DNA of 64,000 nucleotides from Allantophomopsis cytisporea (lineage: Eukaryota > Ascomycota > Leotiomycetes > Phacidiales > Phacidiaceae): assembly GCA_024752435.1 (NCBI GenBank), contig CP103033.1, positions 496,001-560,000 on the forward strand, read 5' to 3'. This document shows, in pieces, positions 1 to 11,155 of this stretch; within the stretch, counting starts at the first letter, position 1; each line of letters starts with the position of its first letter. The notes below the pieces were generated by a model, which was not told the DNA's origin, ran no database searches, and saw only the letters and a program-made list of their open reading frames with translations. The position numbers and the translations under genes are program-made.

Positions 1-247
1 TGCTACTTGAACTAATGGGTATATAGTAGATCTCTGTAATAGTGAAGTCGTCTATGTACAAGAAAATGCCGGAGTCGTTATTCCACCGTCCATTTAACTT
101 GCAGAAGTTTTCAACGATAATGCGACATCAGTTACTGAGCAAGTATGGCACACGAAGCGAAAACAAGCTGCCACAAGCCGAATTAAAGATTACAACGCCG
201 CCAGAATGTCCGGACGCCGCATAGAAGTCTCAAATCAGAGCAAACGC
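1..247. other. left edge, no gene recognised
   Basis: This is the downstream flank of the minus-strand wall-protein gene. A 60-codon plus-strand open frame at 42-224 resembles no family I know and has no supporting context. Probably 3' UTR and intergenic DNA. Confidence 0.4.
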
Positions 248-844
248 TTAGATAAGCTGCACATGATATTAACTGGGTAGTCCTTCATGTCATTTGAGGG
301 CAGGAAACTTACGAGAGCAACACCACCAAGAGCGAAAAGACCAAGAGCGGATCCGGCCTTGACGTTGGCACCGGCACCGGTGCTGGCGTAGGAGATTGGG
401 GAACCGGTGGAGGTTGGGGCGGTGACAACACCGGTGGAGGCGATGGTGGACTTGGCAACACCGGAGGAGACAGCAGCAGAGGTGGAGGCAGCGGCAGTGC
501 TGGAGCAAGCGTAGACGGTGACAGTCCTGAGAAGAGCATGTTAATAGTGTTCATAGAATCCATGAGCCTAATTGTCCTTCTTTCTATGCCACCACTGTAG
601 TCATTGCCCTTCTCTCGGTATCCCCTTCATTTTTCTAGGACGTCGAGTTGTGATCAAGTGTATTTGTTGTCGATGTTGTCGATGGCATGGTCCCACTCCC
701 CCCACACATACACAAGCGAAAGTCGTACTCCACACTTCCAGATGTCGAACATCTGATCCATGAAAGTAAAGAAGAGGAGACTTACTCAGTGGCAGCAGCA
801 ACGCTGGCGAAGATGGCGGCAATGGCAAGGATGTTGAACTGCAT
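248..844 (-). CDS. small GPI-type cell-wall/surface protein, 93 aa, three exons
   Basis: Exons are 844-786, 526-313 and 256-248; joined they give 93 residues in one frame. Residues 1-18 (MQFNILAIAAIFASVAAA) form a secretory signal. The middle (VTVYACSSTAAASTSAAV...) is Ser/Thr/Ala/Gly-rich with one Cys, suited to O-mannosylation. The C-terminus is a hydrophobic tail, GLFALGGVALLI, directly after a small-residue stretch, as in GPI-anchor signals. Intron 1 (GTAAGT...TCTCAG) is long for this genome, about 260 nt. Intron 2 is about 56 nt and leaves a last exon of only 9 nt (Leu-Ile-stop); the exact 3' acceptor is the least certain part. A TATA-like box lies about 160 bp upstream. Likely an abundant surface or wall protein; function otherwise unknown. 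Confidence 0.7.
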
Positions 845-1004
845 GTTGGCGGTAGTTTGGTTTGGTTTGGTTTGGTTTTTGGGGTAAGAAAGGAGTGTAA
901 GTGAGTGAGTGAATTAGTTTCGATTGAAGCTTGGTATTCTTTAAAAGAGTGTAAGTTGATCGTGGATGGAGAGAAAAGAATTGAATTTGGAGGACATGGA
1001 GGGC

Positions 1005-1011
1005 ATATATA
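1005..1011 (-). promoter_or_regulatory. TATA-like box of the wall-protein gene
   Basis: TATATAT on the minus strand lies about 160 bp upstream of the ATG at 844. This suits a strongly expressed small secreted-protein gene with a pyrimidine-rich leader. The assignment is by position only. Confidence 0.45.
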
Positions 1012-1596
1012 CACCTTGGGCCATTTTCGATTCCCCTTTGATAAACGGTCGCTACAGGACCAGGGGAGATGACCCACACCTGCGGAGATGACTTCTTCTA
1101 TCTCTACCCTGGCACCCACCGCCAGCCAACGCCCCACAAGTACTTTTTTTCAATCTATATCAAGCAGGTCTAAAGGTACACGCTGCATCCACTGGGGCTT
1201 ATTTCATGGATACTCATTCGATCCGAGTTCTTGGGGCCATCACGGTCATGACTTTCTTTCTTTTTTTATTAGTTTTGTTTTACCGCCGCTAAATTGTGTA
1301 TTTTATTTCCCTCTGTTTACAGCCTGTAAGAGGGTCGAGGAAGAAAGAGAAGCAGAGAAAGCAGAGGAAGCAGAGAAAGGGCGTGAGAGAGAGAGAGAGA
1401 GAGATAGATCCACTACTCTGCTGAATTTTGAGGGTGAAGGTAAAGTGAAGGTAAAGGTCAAGATTGAAGTCCAATGCTTTTAGATATGGCTAATACACTG
1501 TGGAGAGTGAGTGTACTGGCAAGAGATGACGGAGAATTGAATGGCTTCCTCCCTATGATTACTGTGAATCATCCATGGCCTGAGGAGGTGTGTATG

Positions 1597-1599
<3 letters not shown>

Positions 1600-1647
<48 letters not shown>
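1600..1647. repeat. (CT)n microsatellite
   Basis: About 24 perfect CT units. Confidence 0.97.
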
Positions 1648-1650
<3 letters not shown>

Positions 1651-2191
1651 TCTACCCCAAATAGATTAGCATCTACTTCGTACGTACACAGTAAGTGGCA
1701 TCAACAGCATCGACATTGACCTCAGCTTTGGCTGGTTGGAGGGAAATCTCATTTCAATTCTCATCCACGTCTTAGAGCATCACTTCCTAAAGGGTGTGCA
1801 AAGCACAGCATGTTCCCCTGTTGGCTCTGTAAATCCTCGCGCCAGATTACGGTGTGTGAGTGAAAGTCGGGTGGTGTCGAGATGTGTACCTGCAGCAGTG
1901 GCCAGGTACTGTTCAGGGCACCATCCAATCAATGCCATGGTGCATCACTAGTGGCTGATGTCCTAGCATGCAACTCAGAATGATCCCTGAACACTCGCTC
2001 CCTCACACTCCCACTCACACTCACATTCATACTCACAGACATAGACACACGTACCAAGAGTCATATTCCCTGGCGGGGGGAGGAGAGGCGATGGTGATGG
2101 GCTGTGGGCACGCGATAAAGGATAACTTAGGTGATTGGGAAGAAGAAGAAAATCAACCAAGGCGATGACTAGAGTGGATCACAATCTGTAG

Positions 2192-2226
2192 TGAATGAAT
2201 GAATGAATGGATGGATGGATGGATGG
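2192..2226. repeat. (GAAT)n/(GGAT)n compound microsatellite
   Basis: Four-base GAAT units change to GGAT units without interruption. Confidence 0.9.
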
Positions 2227-2686
2227 CTTTGGGTAAGGTGAAGAAAGAAGGGTGGAAAGTGAAGAGTCTGGTTCATTAGTCTGTCACTATTCTGGATATT
2301 ATGGGGACGAGAGCGGGAAAGGAAGAAAATACTAGAGTCCGTAGATACGATATGTATGTAGTACTACAGCTATGTATGCGTTTTACCCAGTATTATCGAT
2401 GTGCGTGCGTGTATACATACGTAGACGTACTGCTATGAATAAGAGACGGCGACTTGACTCCATAGAATCACATTACGCATGAAGTCGAGTCGAGTAGAGT
2501 AGAGTATAGTACAGGCACGCAGCAAATGACCGTGAGTTAGTTATATGATCGTTCATATATTATTTTAGTATCAGATCCACCTGAGTAAGGTACATAGGTA
2601 GGTAACTCACACGCGTACGAATATTCATTCTAGTATATCGTAGGACCTAAGAATGACTACATAAAGGAGTATATACATATATACAT

Positions 2687-2850
2687 TCATACATACATAC
2701 ATACATACATACATACATACATACATACATACATACATACATACATACATACATACATACATACATACATACATACATACATACATACATAAACATAAAC
2801 ATAAACATAAATACATACATAAATACATACATAAACATACACATACGCAT
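2687..2850. repeat. (CATA)n microsatellite with degenerate tail
   Basis: About 26 near-perfect ATAC units run to roughly 2790. An imperfect ATAAAC/ATAAATAC/ACAT tail follows to about 2850. This is the longest simple repeat of the window. Confidence 0.97.
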
Positions 2851-2949
2851 AGACACTCAAATCATGAGATCATTGCACATACTCCGTATCAGATCTGACT
2901 CGACTATCTACTTACTATCTAGAATCGAATGTATTGCATGTCAAAACAT

Positions 2950-2987
2950 ATACATACATACATACATACATACATACATACATACAT
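2950..2987. repeat. second (CATA)n block
   Basis: About nine ATAC units, 100 bp after the first block and in the same orientation. Confidence 0.95.
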
Positions 2988-4493
2988 CTACATAAGAACA
3001 AGAGACAACAATCGAACAATCAAAACAATCAAAACACGCAACAAACCCTCCCCCCCCCGTCACCCCAAAGCACCTTAATTCTCCTCTCCCCTCGCTACCC
3101 TCCCTTCTCTACCCTCCACTCTTCAAACCCACCCCCCAAAAAGACCAGACCCTCTTTCATCCTGCCTCCACTCACCCCATTAATGCTGCAAATCATGGTG
3201 CTTGGCCCAGCCAGAGTCACCTAGAGTCGATACGCTCTACTACCACTCACCACACTGACACCTCACCTACCAATCTGCGCAAACAACCGACGCCACAAAT
3301 TCACCAAAATTACAGGCGGCACAGTAACTTGCAAGCAAGCTGGAGGGTTTCACCACACAGACTTCACCACACACGGCAAGGCAAAAAAGCTACAGACAAG
3401 TGCAAAGCCAAGCAAGCACATACCCCGGCCATGTACATATGTACTTATGTCCACCGCTGCTGAATGGGTGATATTTTTGCTTTCGCCCATCTCGCTTGAT
3501 GTGTTGATTGACCTTGGCATATTTCGATTGCTTTACTGCATTACTGCATCGGGACTTGCTGACGACGAGCTCTACGGATAGTCAAGCCTTTTTCACGCCT
3601 TTCCATTCTTGTATATTCTTTGAAAAGACAGCATCGGAGAGACAGAGAGAGAGAGAGAGACGGGGGGAGCGTGAGCTTTCTCTGCCCCTACTCATGAGCC
3701 CTGGCTTATTGACTGCCATACTCCAGTCTTTTCCCTTTTCCTACATAGGTAGTCTACCTGGACTTTGCCGTCCGTTAGATCTGGAGATATCTATGAATAG
3801 CTCATCAACCTTGACGCCTATATGCAGGTAGGCAAAGCTTGTGGAAATAACACGTAGTAACCCACGGCGTTCGTTGCATCATCGATCTATGTATTTATTG
3901 TGCGGATTATTGCCATGTACGTACTGTGTAGTCAATTATGTTTTTTTTACGGGGTATGTTGACTCATGAATATACTTTCGAGTTTGAGCAGCACGAGGTC
4001 AACGAAAGCTCAGTATCAAGCTGCTTCACTGTACTCACACTTGACTGTATTGTCTCGCAAGGACACGGAGAATAAAATAACAAGCGCTTTCGTTTCCACA
4101 ATACAGTGCTACGACCTATCAGATTCGAATGTCCTTGTCAATATTCCGCATATCTGACATTAATATTACAACTCGTATTTATGCACATACATACACACTA
4201 TCTACGGGAGTACCTGAGCTACCTGCCTACTGAACTTCCACGTCTAGAGTACTGAGCCGCGAAAGTGAATTGGCGCTGCCGACGGAGTCTAGCACCTCTT
4301 GGGCCTCAGTCGATTGTCACTACCGTATGAACCCCCCTAATTGCACAGCCTCGCAAATCTAGCAGCAGCCGCACACCCCTCAAGTTAATCGAGAAGTCCA
4401 TCACCAACAAAGCAAATCATCATAGACCGAAACCGAAGAAGAAGACAAGCCATCTATTGAGCCGGTCCAGGACCTTACTGCTTCTGAAGAACA

Positions 4494-5185
4494 ATGTTCA
4501 CTCGAAATATAGAAGTGGAGTCGGTAAGAACAATCTTATCACCGATAAACAAGCAGCCACGACAGCCCAGTATCCGTCACAACGACCAGGACTTTGACTA
4601 TCAGTGGTTATGGCGGTATTTGACACTATTTCAAGCGATTGCAATTTGCTTGCTTTACACTGCGCTCGCACCTTCAATCACAATAAAATACGATGGTCTT
4701 GGAAGTGTGCCGGCCATTGAAGGAGGAAAATCAGGGCCTCGGGCACCCACTCGATCGCCCACAATCGCGATTATGGATGTCTCACGCCCCGTTGTGTATG
4801 TGCTTTCTCGCGATAACTAAATATGTATCGAAGGTCGAGGGGAGAGGTAGGCGAGCTGGACTGAACACTGTAGCGTATGTCACCATGGGGTCATGGTCAG
4901 GTTCAACATTGTCTCTGACAAGATTTTCCCTCTGCTATCGGACATTTGCAGAAAACCTTAACAAACAATATGGACGTGATAAGATGCCTCATGTTCGAGC
5001 CGTTCCATCCAGTTGGTCTTACATTGCAGGTATCCCTTTCTCGCTTTTTTCACTCAATTCAATATCACAAGGTCACAAGTTTGATGTTTATATGTATAGC
5101 AGATCATTGCGACCCTTCTCATGCATCTTGCGACGTCGAGAAACGCCGCACCCAAGATCCACCAATTTTTCTCCTTTCCAGCTGA
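4494..5185 (+). CDS. doubtful three-exon hypothetical gene, 187 aa
   Basis: I do not recognise this protein. A frame-consistent model joins 4494-4795, 4851-5029 and 5103-5185. Intron 1 starts GTATGTGC and carries a TAACTAA branch-like site. Intron 2 starts GTATCC and ends TATAGCAG. A further 66-nt in-frame segment (about 4524-4589, GTAAGA...CCAG) may also be spliced out. The product has one possible membrane segment (YLTLFQAIAICLLYTALA, residues about 44-61 before that removal) and no catalytic motif I can see. Splice sites this loose can arise by chance, so it may be non-coding. Confidence 0.25.
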
Positions 5186-5189
5186 CGAT

Positions 5190-5740
5190 TCGGCGGTCAT
5201 GGAGCCACACATCATCCCGAAGGATGACGGGCTTCTCACGACAAATGCTTTGAGTGGAAATGTATTTTGCGTTGTTCGAATCATAAATGAAACGATTTGT
5301 GGAGAGAAAAGAGAAGAAAGGATGGGACGTGAGAGTATATATAAAAATATTAGTGACGAAATTTGTGTAGGCGAAGAATCTCGAACCTCAGGCCTTAGAC
5401 TTCAGGATGCAAACCCCACATACCAAAAGCCCAGCGAACCAGCGAAAGCCCACACTTACAGAATCAGACGAAGATTCAGCCATCACGTGCCCACAATTCT
5501 TCCCCGCTACCAAAATCAAAAAATCAAAATTCGGAATCCGCCGAGCACCCCGCGGTTTGTAAACATTTTTTTGTCAGACCCTCACTACCCCTCCATCAGC
5601 CTTACAGCAGCTTTGTCAATGTAAGTCCGAGCTCCCTTGCTATGCTTGCTATGATATGCTAGATTTTGCATGCACTGTGGGAATAACATTCGCTGACGTT
5701 TTTACCCCAGATTCAATACTTTTGAGAAGACGAATCTACA
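5190..5740. other. upstream region of the ATIC gene
   Basis: An open frame crosses much of this segment (to 5624) but matches no family. The last 100 bp hold a purine-rich leader. Treated as promoter/5' UTR. Confidence 0.5.
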
Positions 5741-7706
5741 ATGGCTGCACAAAAGACCGGTATGGGAAAACACCAATCGATGCCTGCATCGTATACTGAC
5801 CCTCAATAGCTATTATCTCTGTCTACGACAAGACAGGTCTTCTGGATCTTGCCAAGGGCTTGATCAAGCACAATGTGCGTCTTCTTGCCTCTGGTGGAAC
5901 TGCTAAGATGATCAGAGAGTCTGGTTTCGCTGTTGAGTATGTCTACCGAGCTTCAATTGGAATAGGATGGAAGAGCTGATAAACCCAGGGATGTCTCTGC
6001 TATTACTCACGCCCCAGAGATGTTGGCTGGCCGTGTCAAGACTCTTCACCCAGCTGTCCACGCTGGTATTCTTGCCCGAGACCTTGCCTCCGACGAGAAG
6101 GACCTTGCCGAACAGAACATCAACAAAGTTGACTACGTCATTTGCAACCTTTACCCATTCAAGGATACCATTGCCAAGATCAACGTTACAATCCCAGAGG
6201 CTGTTGAGGAGATCGATATTGGAGGAGTCACATTGATCCGTGCTGCCGCAAAGAACCACACCAGAGTCACTATCCTCAGTGACCCAACGGACTACCCAGA
6301 GTTCCTTCAAGAGTTGGAGAAGGGTGAGGTCACTGAGCGAAGCAGAAAGCTCTTCGCTCTCAAGGCTTTCGAGCACACCGCTGACTATGATGCTGCCATC
6401 TCGGATTTCTTCCGCAAGCAATACGCTTCCGAGGGTGTTCAGCAATTGGCCCTCAGATATGGTGCTAACCCACACCAGAAGCCTGCTGCTGCTTACGTCA
6501 AGTCTGGACCTCTTCCATTCAAGGTCCTCGGTGGCTCCCCAGGTTACATTAACCTTCTTGATGCTCTCAACGCCTGGCCTTTGGTCAAGGAATTGAAGAC
6601 TGCTCTTGGTCACGCAGCTGCCGCCAGTTTCAAGCACGTCTCTCCAGCGGGAGCCGCCATTGGTGTTCCGCTCAGCGCCGAGGAGCGCAAGGTCTACATG
6701 GTAGATGACATTGAGGGTATTGAGTCCTCTTCTTTGGCCCAGGCATATGCTCGTGCTCGCGGTGCTGACCGCATGAGCTCTTTCGGCGACATGATCGCCC
6801 TCAGTGACGTCGTTGACGTCCCAACTGCCAAGATTATCTCCCGTGAGGTGTCTGACGGTGTCATTGCCCCAGGTTATGAAGAGGCAGCTCTTGAGATCCT
6901 CAAGAAGAAGAAGGGTGGCAAGTACTTAGTCCTTCAAATGGACCCAGAATATGAGCCAGCTGCCATGGAGCAGCGCTCTGTCTACGGCATTACCATGTCT
7001 CAACACCGTAACGATGTCAAGATCTCACCAAAGTCTTTCTCCTCCATCATTACTCCAAAGGAGTCTGCTCCATTGTCTGATTCTGCTCTCCGCGACCTTA
7101 CTGTCGCCACCATTGCTCTGAAGTACACCCAGAGCAACTCTGTCTGCTACGCCCTCAATGGCCAAGTCGTTGGTTTGGGTGCTGGCCAGCAGTCCCGCAT
7201 TCACTGCACTCGTCTTGCAGGTGACAAGGCCGACAACTGGTGGTTGAGATTCAACCCACGTGTTCTCGGTATCAAGTGGAAGAAGGGCACTAAGCGCCCA
7301 GACAAGAGCAACGCTATTGATCTCTTAGTCAGCGGACAGCTGCCAAAGAGCGGCGCCGAGCGTAAGGCCTACGAGGCCATGTTCGAGGAGGTTCCAGAGG
7401 CTTTCACTGAGTCCGAGAAGGAGGAGTGGATGAGTAAATTGACTGACGTTGCTGTTTCCAGTGATGCCTTCGTAAGTTCCCGCCACCCTTGCTATCATAT
7501 GACTCACACTTCAAACATTCCGATATGGTGTACTAATACTTTGTTTACAGTTCCCATTCATCGACAACGTTTTCAGAGCTTCCCGCTCTGGTGTCAAGTA
7601 CATCGCCGCCCCAAGCGGATCCCAGAACGACGGCGCTGTCTTCGATACTGCCGAGAAGCTTGGCATCACCTTCGTCGAGCAGAGCATCCGCCTCTTCCAC
7701 CACTGA
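5741..7706 (+). CDS. ADE16: bifunctional AICAR transformylase / IMP cyclohydrolase, 594 aa
   Basis: This enzyme catalyses the last two steps of de novo purine synthesis: formylation of AICAR with 10-formyl-THF, then ring closure to IMP. Exons are 5741-5759, 5810-5936, 5989-7471 and 7551-7706; the join gives 594 residues, the family length (about 590). The N-terminal MGS-like cyclohydrolase domain (AIISVYDKTGLLDLAKGL; LASGGTAKMI; VKTLHPAVHAG) precedes the transformylase domain with RYGANPHQKP, the catalytic Lys-His motif FKHVSPAGAA, and NGQVVGLGAGQQSRIHCTRL. The C-terminus KYIAAPSGSQND is also conserved. Intron 3 has a perfect TACTAAT branch site 13 nt before its end. The first exon is only 19 nt. 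AATAAA follows the stop almost at once. Yeast has two paralogues (ADE16/ADE17), so the symbol is approximate. Confidence 0.97.
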
Positions 7707-8847
7707 AGAAAATAAAATTGTGACCTGTTGGATGGATGTGTAGTCAGATTAGATACCCCGTTATAGACACCTCATATGGGGCCCCGTATGCAATGAAAAT
7801 TTTCGAATTGTCTAATTCTGAGGGTTTGATGTCCATTTGAGTGTTTTGACTTCAAGAGAATAGTTCTTCAAGTGGGTCTGCTACAAGAGTCATCTTTCAG
7901 AAATCACTACTGTTATGTTATTCATCAAGCCACAAGATATTAATCATATCGTTAAAAAGCAGTTTCCCTACACCTCACCCAAAATCAGAAATCTCGTATT
8001 TTGAGATCAGTTTCACTACTGTTCGATTCGTAACCATACGAATTTCTTGGACCGCAGAAGACTCTCCATCAAATCCTCCAAGGCGACGCATGAGTTCGTG
8101 AGTTTTCATTATCGAAAGTTCCGTTGTCGACATGGGTACTTAGTTATCTGTTCCATCAGAAAAGAGGGAGAGGGACGTGGGTTTATCCGGGAAATGACTC
8201 ATTAGTCCAGATTTACAGTTACAATTGCAATCTTGCGGTGAATACTATATCTCGCACTGTTCAAGAAACATATATATATATATATATATATATATCGCTT
8301 GCATATACCGATAATGAACGCTGGCAGCTATCCGCCATTCTCAACTACACGCAGGTTGATGCAAGGGATGATATATTTCATGCAAGATACGGCGCTGAAA
8401 CTTCATGAAGCGCCTAAACCGCTTTCCCTTCCCATCATCATTCATCATCATTGACCATCACAGGTGCCCCTAGCTCACACAAGCATTACTTCCTAGAGCC
8501 AATCAGCGTCGGCTACACACAATATTGATGAGTTGCTTTGAAATGCTTGGTTCGGCGGATGCGAGATCAGACGGGCCGCTATGATTGAAAGTGTGGAACA
8601 TACAAGCATTCGAAGACCACTACGACCACTGCATAGAACTAATTCGGAAAGGAATGGGATAAACGATCCGTACTTATTCTATGCGGATCACCTGTTGACT
8701 GAGATTTGCAGCATGCAATTAACAGACAAACTATGTCTCTTCAAAATGCCCACCATGCGTATCCTGCCATGAAACTCCATGCAATGCCTCATCTATGATC
8801 CAACAAATCCCACCCAAATCTAACCCTTTTCCCGCCAGTCCCTCCTT
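7707..8847. other. intergenic region between convergent genes
   Basis: Downstream flanks of the ATIC gene (plus) and the ankyrin gene (minus). It contains a (TA)n tract and no credible gene. Confidence 0.6.
8268..8294. repeat. (TA)n microsatellite
   Basis: About 13 TA units. Confidence 0.9.
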
Positions 8848-9562
8848 TCACTTACCACCCTTGTCTTCGTCAAAGTCACTGTCGCTGTTGCTTCCAGTCG
8901 CATCCTCCTCGGCCTCTTGCTCCTCGATGTCAATGAAATCTCCCTGGTTGGCCAACACATATTCCCCTTGCTGGAGCTTCTCTCTGAGTTCCGTGTTCCT
9001 CGGATCCACAAGATCGTAAGCCTTCAGCTTCGCCTTGTTTCGTATGCTATTCAGAATCAGCCATCATCCCCTTGTTATAACCCCTAGACTACACACCGTG
9101 GATCACTGCCTGCCTCCAGCATCATCTCCACCATATTGGCGCCATACTCCCAGTTCTTCTCGCCCTCCTCATTGATCCATCTGACAGCGCTGTGAAGCGG
9201 CGTGTCACCCTCCCTCTTGTTGATCGGATCGCACTCGAAACCCTCCTGGTCCAGCAGCATGTCTATGATCTCATGGTTGCCGTTAGCGGCAGCTTCATGA
9301 TAGGCGTAATTGCCCAGAACGGTTGTGGTGTTGTTCAGTAGGTCGGCAAGTTTTTCGGCATCCGTGAAAGACTCGATGATACTGGTAAGCAAATCGGTGT
9401 TGTTGCGGCGGCACGCTTCTATGAGGATTTCTGACTGCGACGCTCCCTATTGAGGAGTTTAGTTGGGTGCCTACTTGACATCGTCCGCAATGGAGATTCC
9501 CTCAGCAGTCTTGTTGCAGTATTACTCACCTCATGCTCCTCCTCTGATCCGTTCTGTGCCAT
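8848..9562 (-). CDS. ankyrin-repeat protein with acidic tail, 193 aa (Yar1-like)
   Basis: Exons are 9562-9530, 9446-9097 and 9046-8848; the join is in frame for 193 residues. Two clear ankyrin repeats are visible: NYAYHEAAANGNHEIIDMLL and GDTPLHSAVR...VEMMLEAGSDPRIRNKAKLKAYDL, with an N-terminal half-repeat around residues 12-45. The C-terminus is strongly acidic (IDIEEQEAEEDATGSNSDSDFDEDK). A short ankyrin protein with an acidic tail resembles yeast Yar1, a chaperone for ribosomal protein uS3; that function is inferred by architecture only. Intron 1 has an AACTAAAC branch site. Intron 2 uses the weaker donor GTGTGT. The start codon lies 446 bp from the divergent RNA polymerase III subunit gene, so they may share a promoter. 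Confidence 0.85.
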
Positions 9563-10008
9563 GGCTATTATATGGGTCTCAATGGGTCTCAATGTCTGCG
9601 GAGAAGACTGAATGTTTGTATGCGGTGAGCTTGCAGCTCGAGGTCGTGCACGTAGTTAGTGGGGCACTTTGCGGGGAGATGGGTAATGACGAAGTTGATG
9701 TAACTTCTGGCACGATCTCTAAAAAATCAAAAGGAGTCTTCGAGAGGAATATATATGGACCACAATCAAGCAAAAGGAGGAATGATTCGGAACAAGAAAA
9801 TCTGTATGTATTGGACTCTCACTCATACATGTGATGGGGATGAGCGGCTACCAGGCGCGCAGTTCGCCCAATCAAGACAAGCGTAATCGGGGCGGAAAAA
9901 GACCCCCACCGACAAACATTGAAATTCATATTTGAGCAAGCTGCTTCAGCACGAAGTTTCGTTTAAGAAAAAAACTTCAGAGCCGGGAGTTTTGCTGTGC
10001 AATTCAAT
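9563..10008. promoter_or_regulatory. divergent promoter, ankyrin gene / RPC11
   Basis: A 446-bp head-to-head interval between start codons 9562 (minus) and 10009 (plus). It contains a TATATATGG stretch near 9750. No specific factor site is claimed. Confidence 0.5.
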
Positions 10009-10632
10009 ATGTTGCTCTGTACATCCCCCAACATCAAACTAACAGATCTAGCACTAACAGTCGTCCAGTCTGCCCCTCCTGCAGCAATGTACTGACAGTC
10101 TCTCCATCTCCCATAACCGCCGACTCACCAGACTCTGCCAACCGTCTCGAATGCCGCACTTGTCCTTACCAATATATCCTCGATAAGCGCTACTACGAGC
10201 GCCGTATGTTCAAGAAGAAGGAGATCGAGGATGTCTTTGGTGGACCTGGTGCTTGGGATAACGCGCAGAAGGGACAGGCACAATGTCCAAAGGAAGGATG
10301 TGATGGAGAAGAAGCTGCTTTCTTCCAAGTGCAGATTCGTAGTGCTGATGAGCCTATGACTACTTTTTACAAGGTATGTGGATTTTTGCTTCCCCTTCCA
10401 CGGAGCTTTCGTGGCCTGATATGATTAAATGCTTTACATATGCATGGCTTTCTGAGTATTCTCCCTACGGGTCGAGGACTCTTTGACTTAATTGTAGCAC
10501 TTTTATGATCTTTCTTCTGATTATTGTTTCCTGTTTCGAACGACCAAGTCTTGAGTTGTCTTCAACGTGGTTTCGGTGGCTAATTCAATTCTTTAGTGTA
10601 TGACTTGTCATAACAGATGGCGTGAAAATTAG
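10009..10632 (+). CDS. RPC11: DNA-directed RNA polymerase III subunit C11, 116 aa
   Basis: The smallest zinc-ribbon subunit of Pol III; it acts in RNA cleavage, proofreading, termination and re-initiation. Exons are 10009-10018, 10069-10373 and 10597-10632. The first exon is only 10 nt (MLL plus one base). The join gives MLLFCPSC, the start of the N-terminal ribbon (C5, C8, then CRTCPYQY). The C-terminal TFIIS-like ribbon has CPKEGCDG...AFFQVQIRSADEPMTTFYKCMTCHNRWREN. This includes the R-S-A-D-E-P segment with the acidic D-E pair needed for cleavage and the Cys pair, the latter contributed by the last exon. Length 116 fits the family (about 108-115). Intron 2 is 223 nt, long for this window. 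Confidence 0.95.
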
Positions 10633-11155
10633 AGTTCTTTCGGTCACAGTCTGCATGGTGGTGAGGAGTATTGCAAAAGATTTCTTGGTGGGAGTTTCGG
10701 TCATGGTTATCCAGGAGGGTGTCTCGAGGTGTTTTGGAGAATACTTGCTTGCATTCGTAGTTAGAGCTCATACATGTGAATGAGAATATTTTTGATATAT
10801 CGTCCTTGTGACCGGTGAACTGGAAAGCTTATGTCGTAGTCGAATCATACGGTCCTTGCCAATAATCTAATGCCATATAGATGGGTATGCTTGACCATTG
10901 CATCAGAATACCGGCCCATCTGTTGACCGAAAATTAGGACCCGATACCCCGATCATCTCATAGCTGCTCAGATGGCTCAACTACAACGCCAGCCCCAAAT
11001 CCCATGCAAAACACCTCATACAGCCCCAGATATGCGCGAGTAGTATGGTAGACGGAACTGTCGATGCCCGCCAAATCGCTCGAGAAATATCACATTGTCC
11101 CCCAAACACCTGGTATAAGCTCCAAAGTCCAACTTCTTAAGCCCTGCATCCTTCT
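10633..11155. other. intergenic, 3' flanks of RPC11 and MED31
   Basis: Convergent gene ends. A minus-strand open frame at 11018-11180, just past the MED31 stop, is discussed in the findings. Confidence 0.5.

Larger units (their letters stand above)
850..4490. other. long repeat-rich intergenic region
   Basis: About 3.6 kb without a convincing gene. It holds several microsatellites (listed separately), polypyrimidine stretches (3040-3180), and scattered GTAAGGTA/GGTAGGTA and TACTCCGTA-type motifs. Short open frames here are repeat-derived, for example Tyr-Met-Cys-Val runs from the CATA tract. Probably promoters plus non-coding DNA. Confidence 0.6.

Noticed and set aside
601..1137. 178-codon minus frame over the wall-protein promoter
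   Set aside because: Overlaps the intron, TATA box and leader of the wall-protein gene in another frame; composition is low-complexity.
2625..2856. Cys/Tyr/Met/Val open frames on minus
   Set aside because: Translation of the CATA microsatellite only.
5365..5430. GAGGTTCGAGATTC, tRNA T-arm-like on minus
   Set aside because: Stem pairs do not close and no D or anticodon arm fits.
5912..6637. 241-codon minus frame opposite the purine gene
   Set aside because: Antisense shadow of the strongly biased ATIC coding strand.
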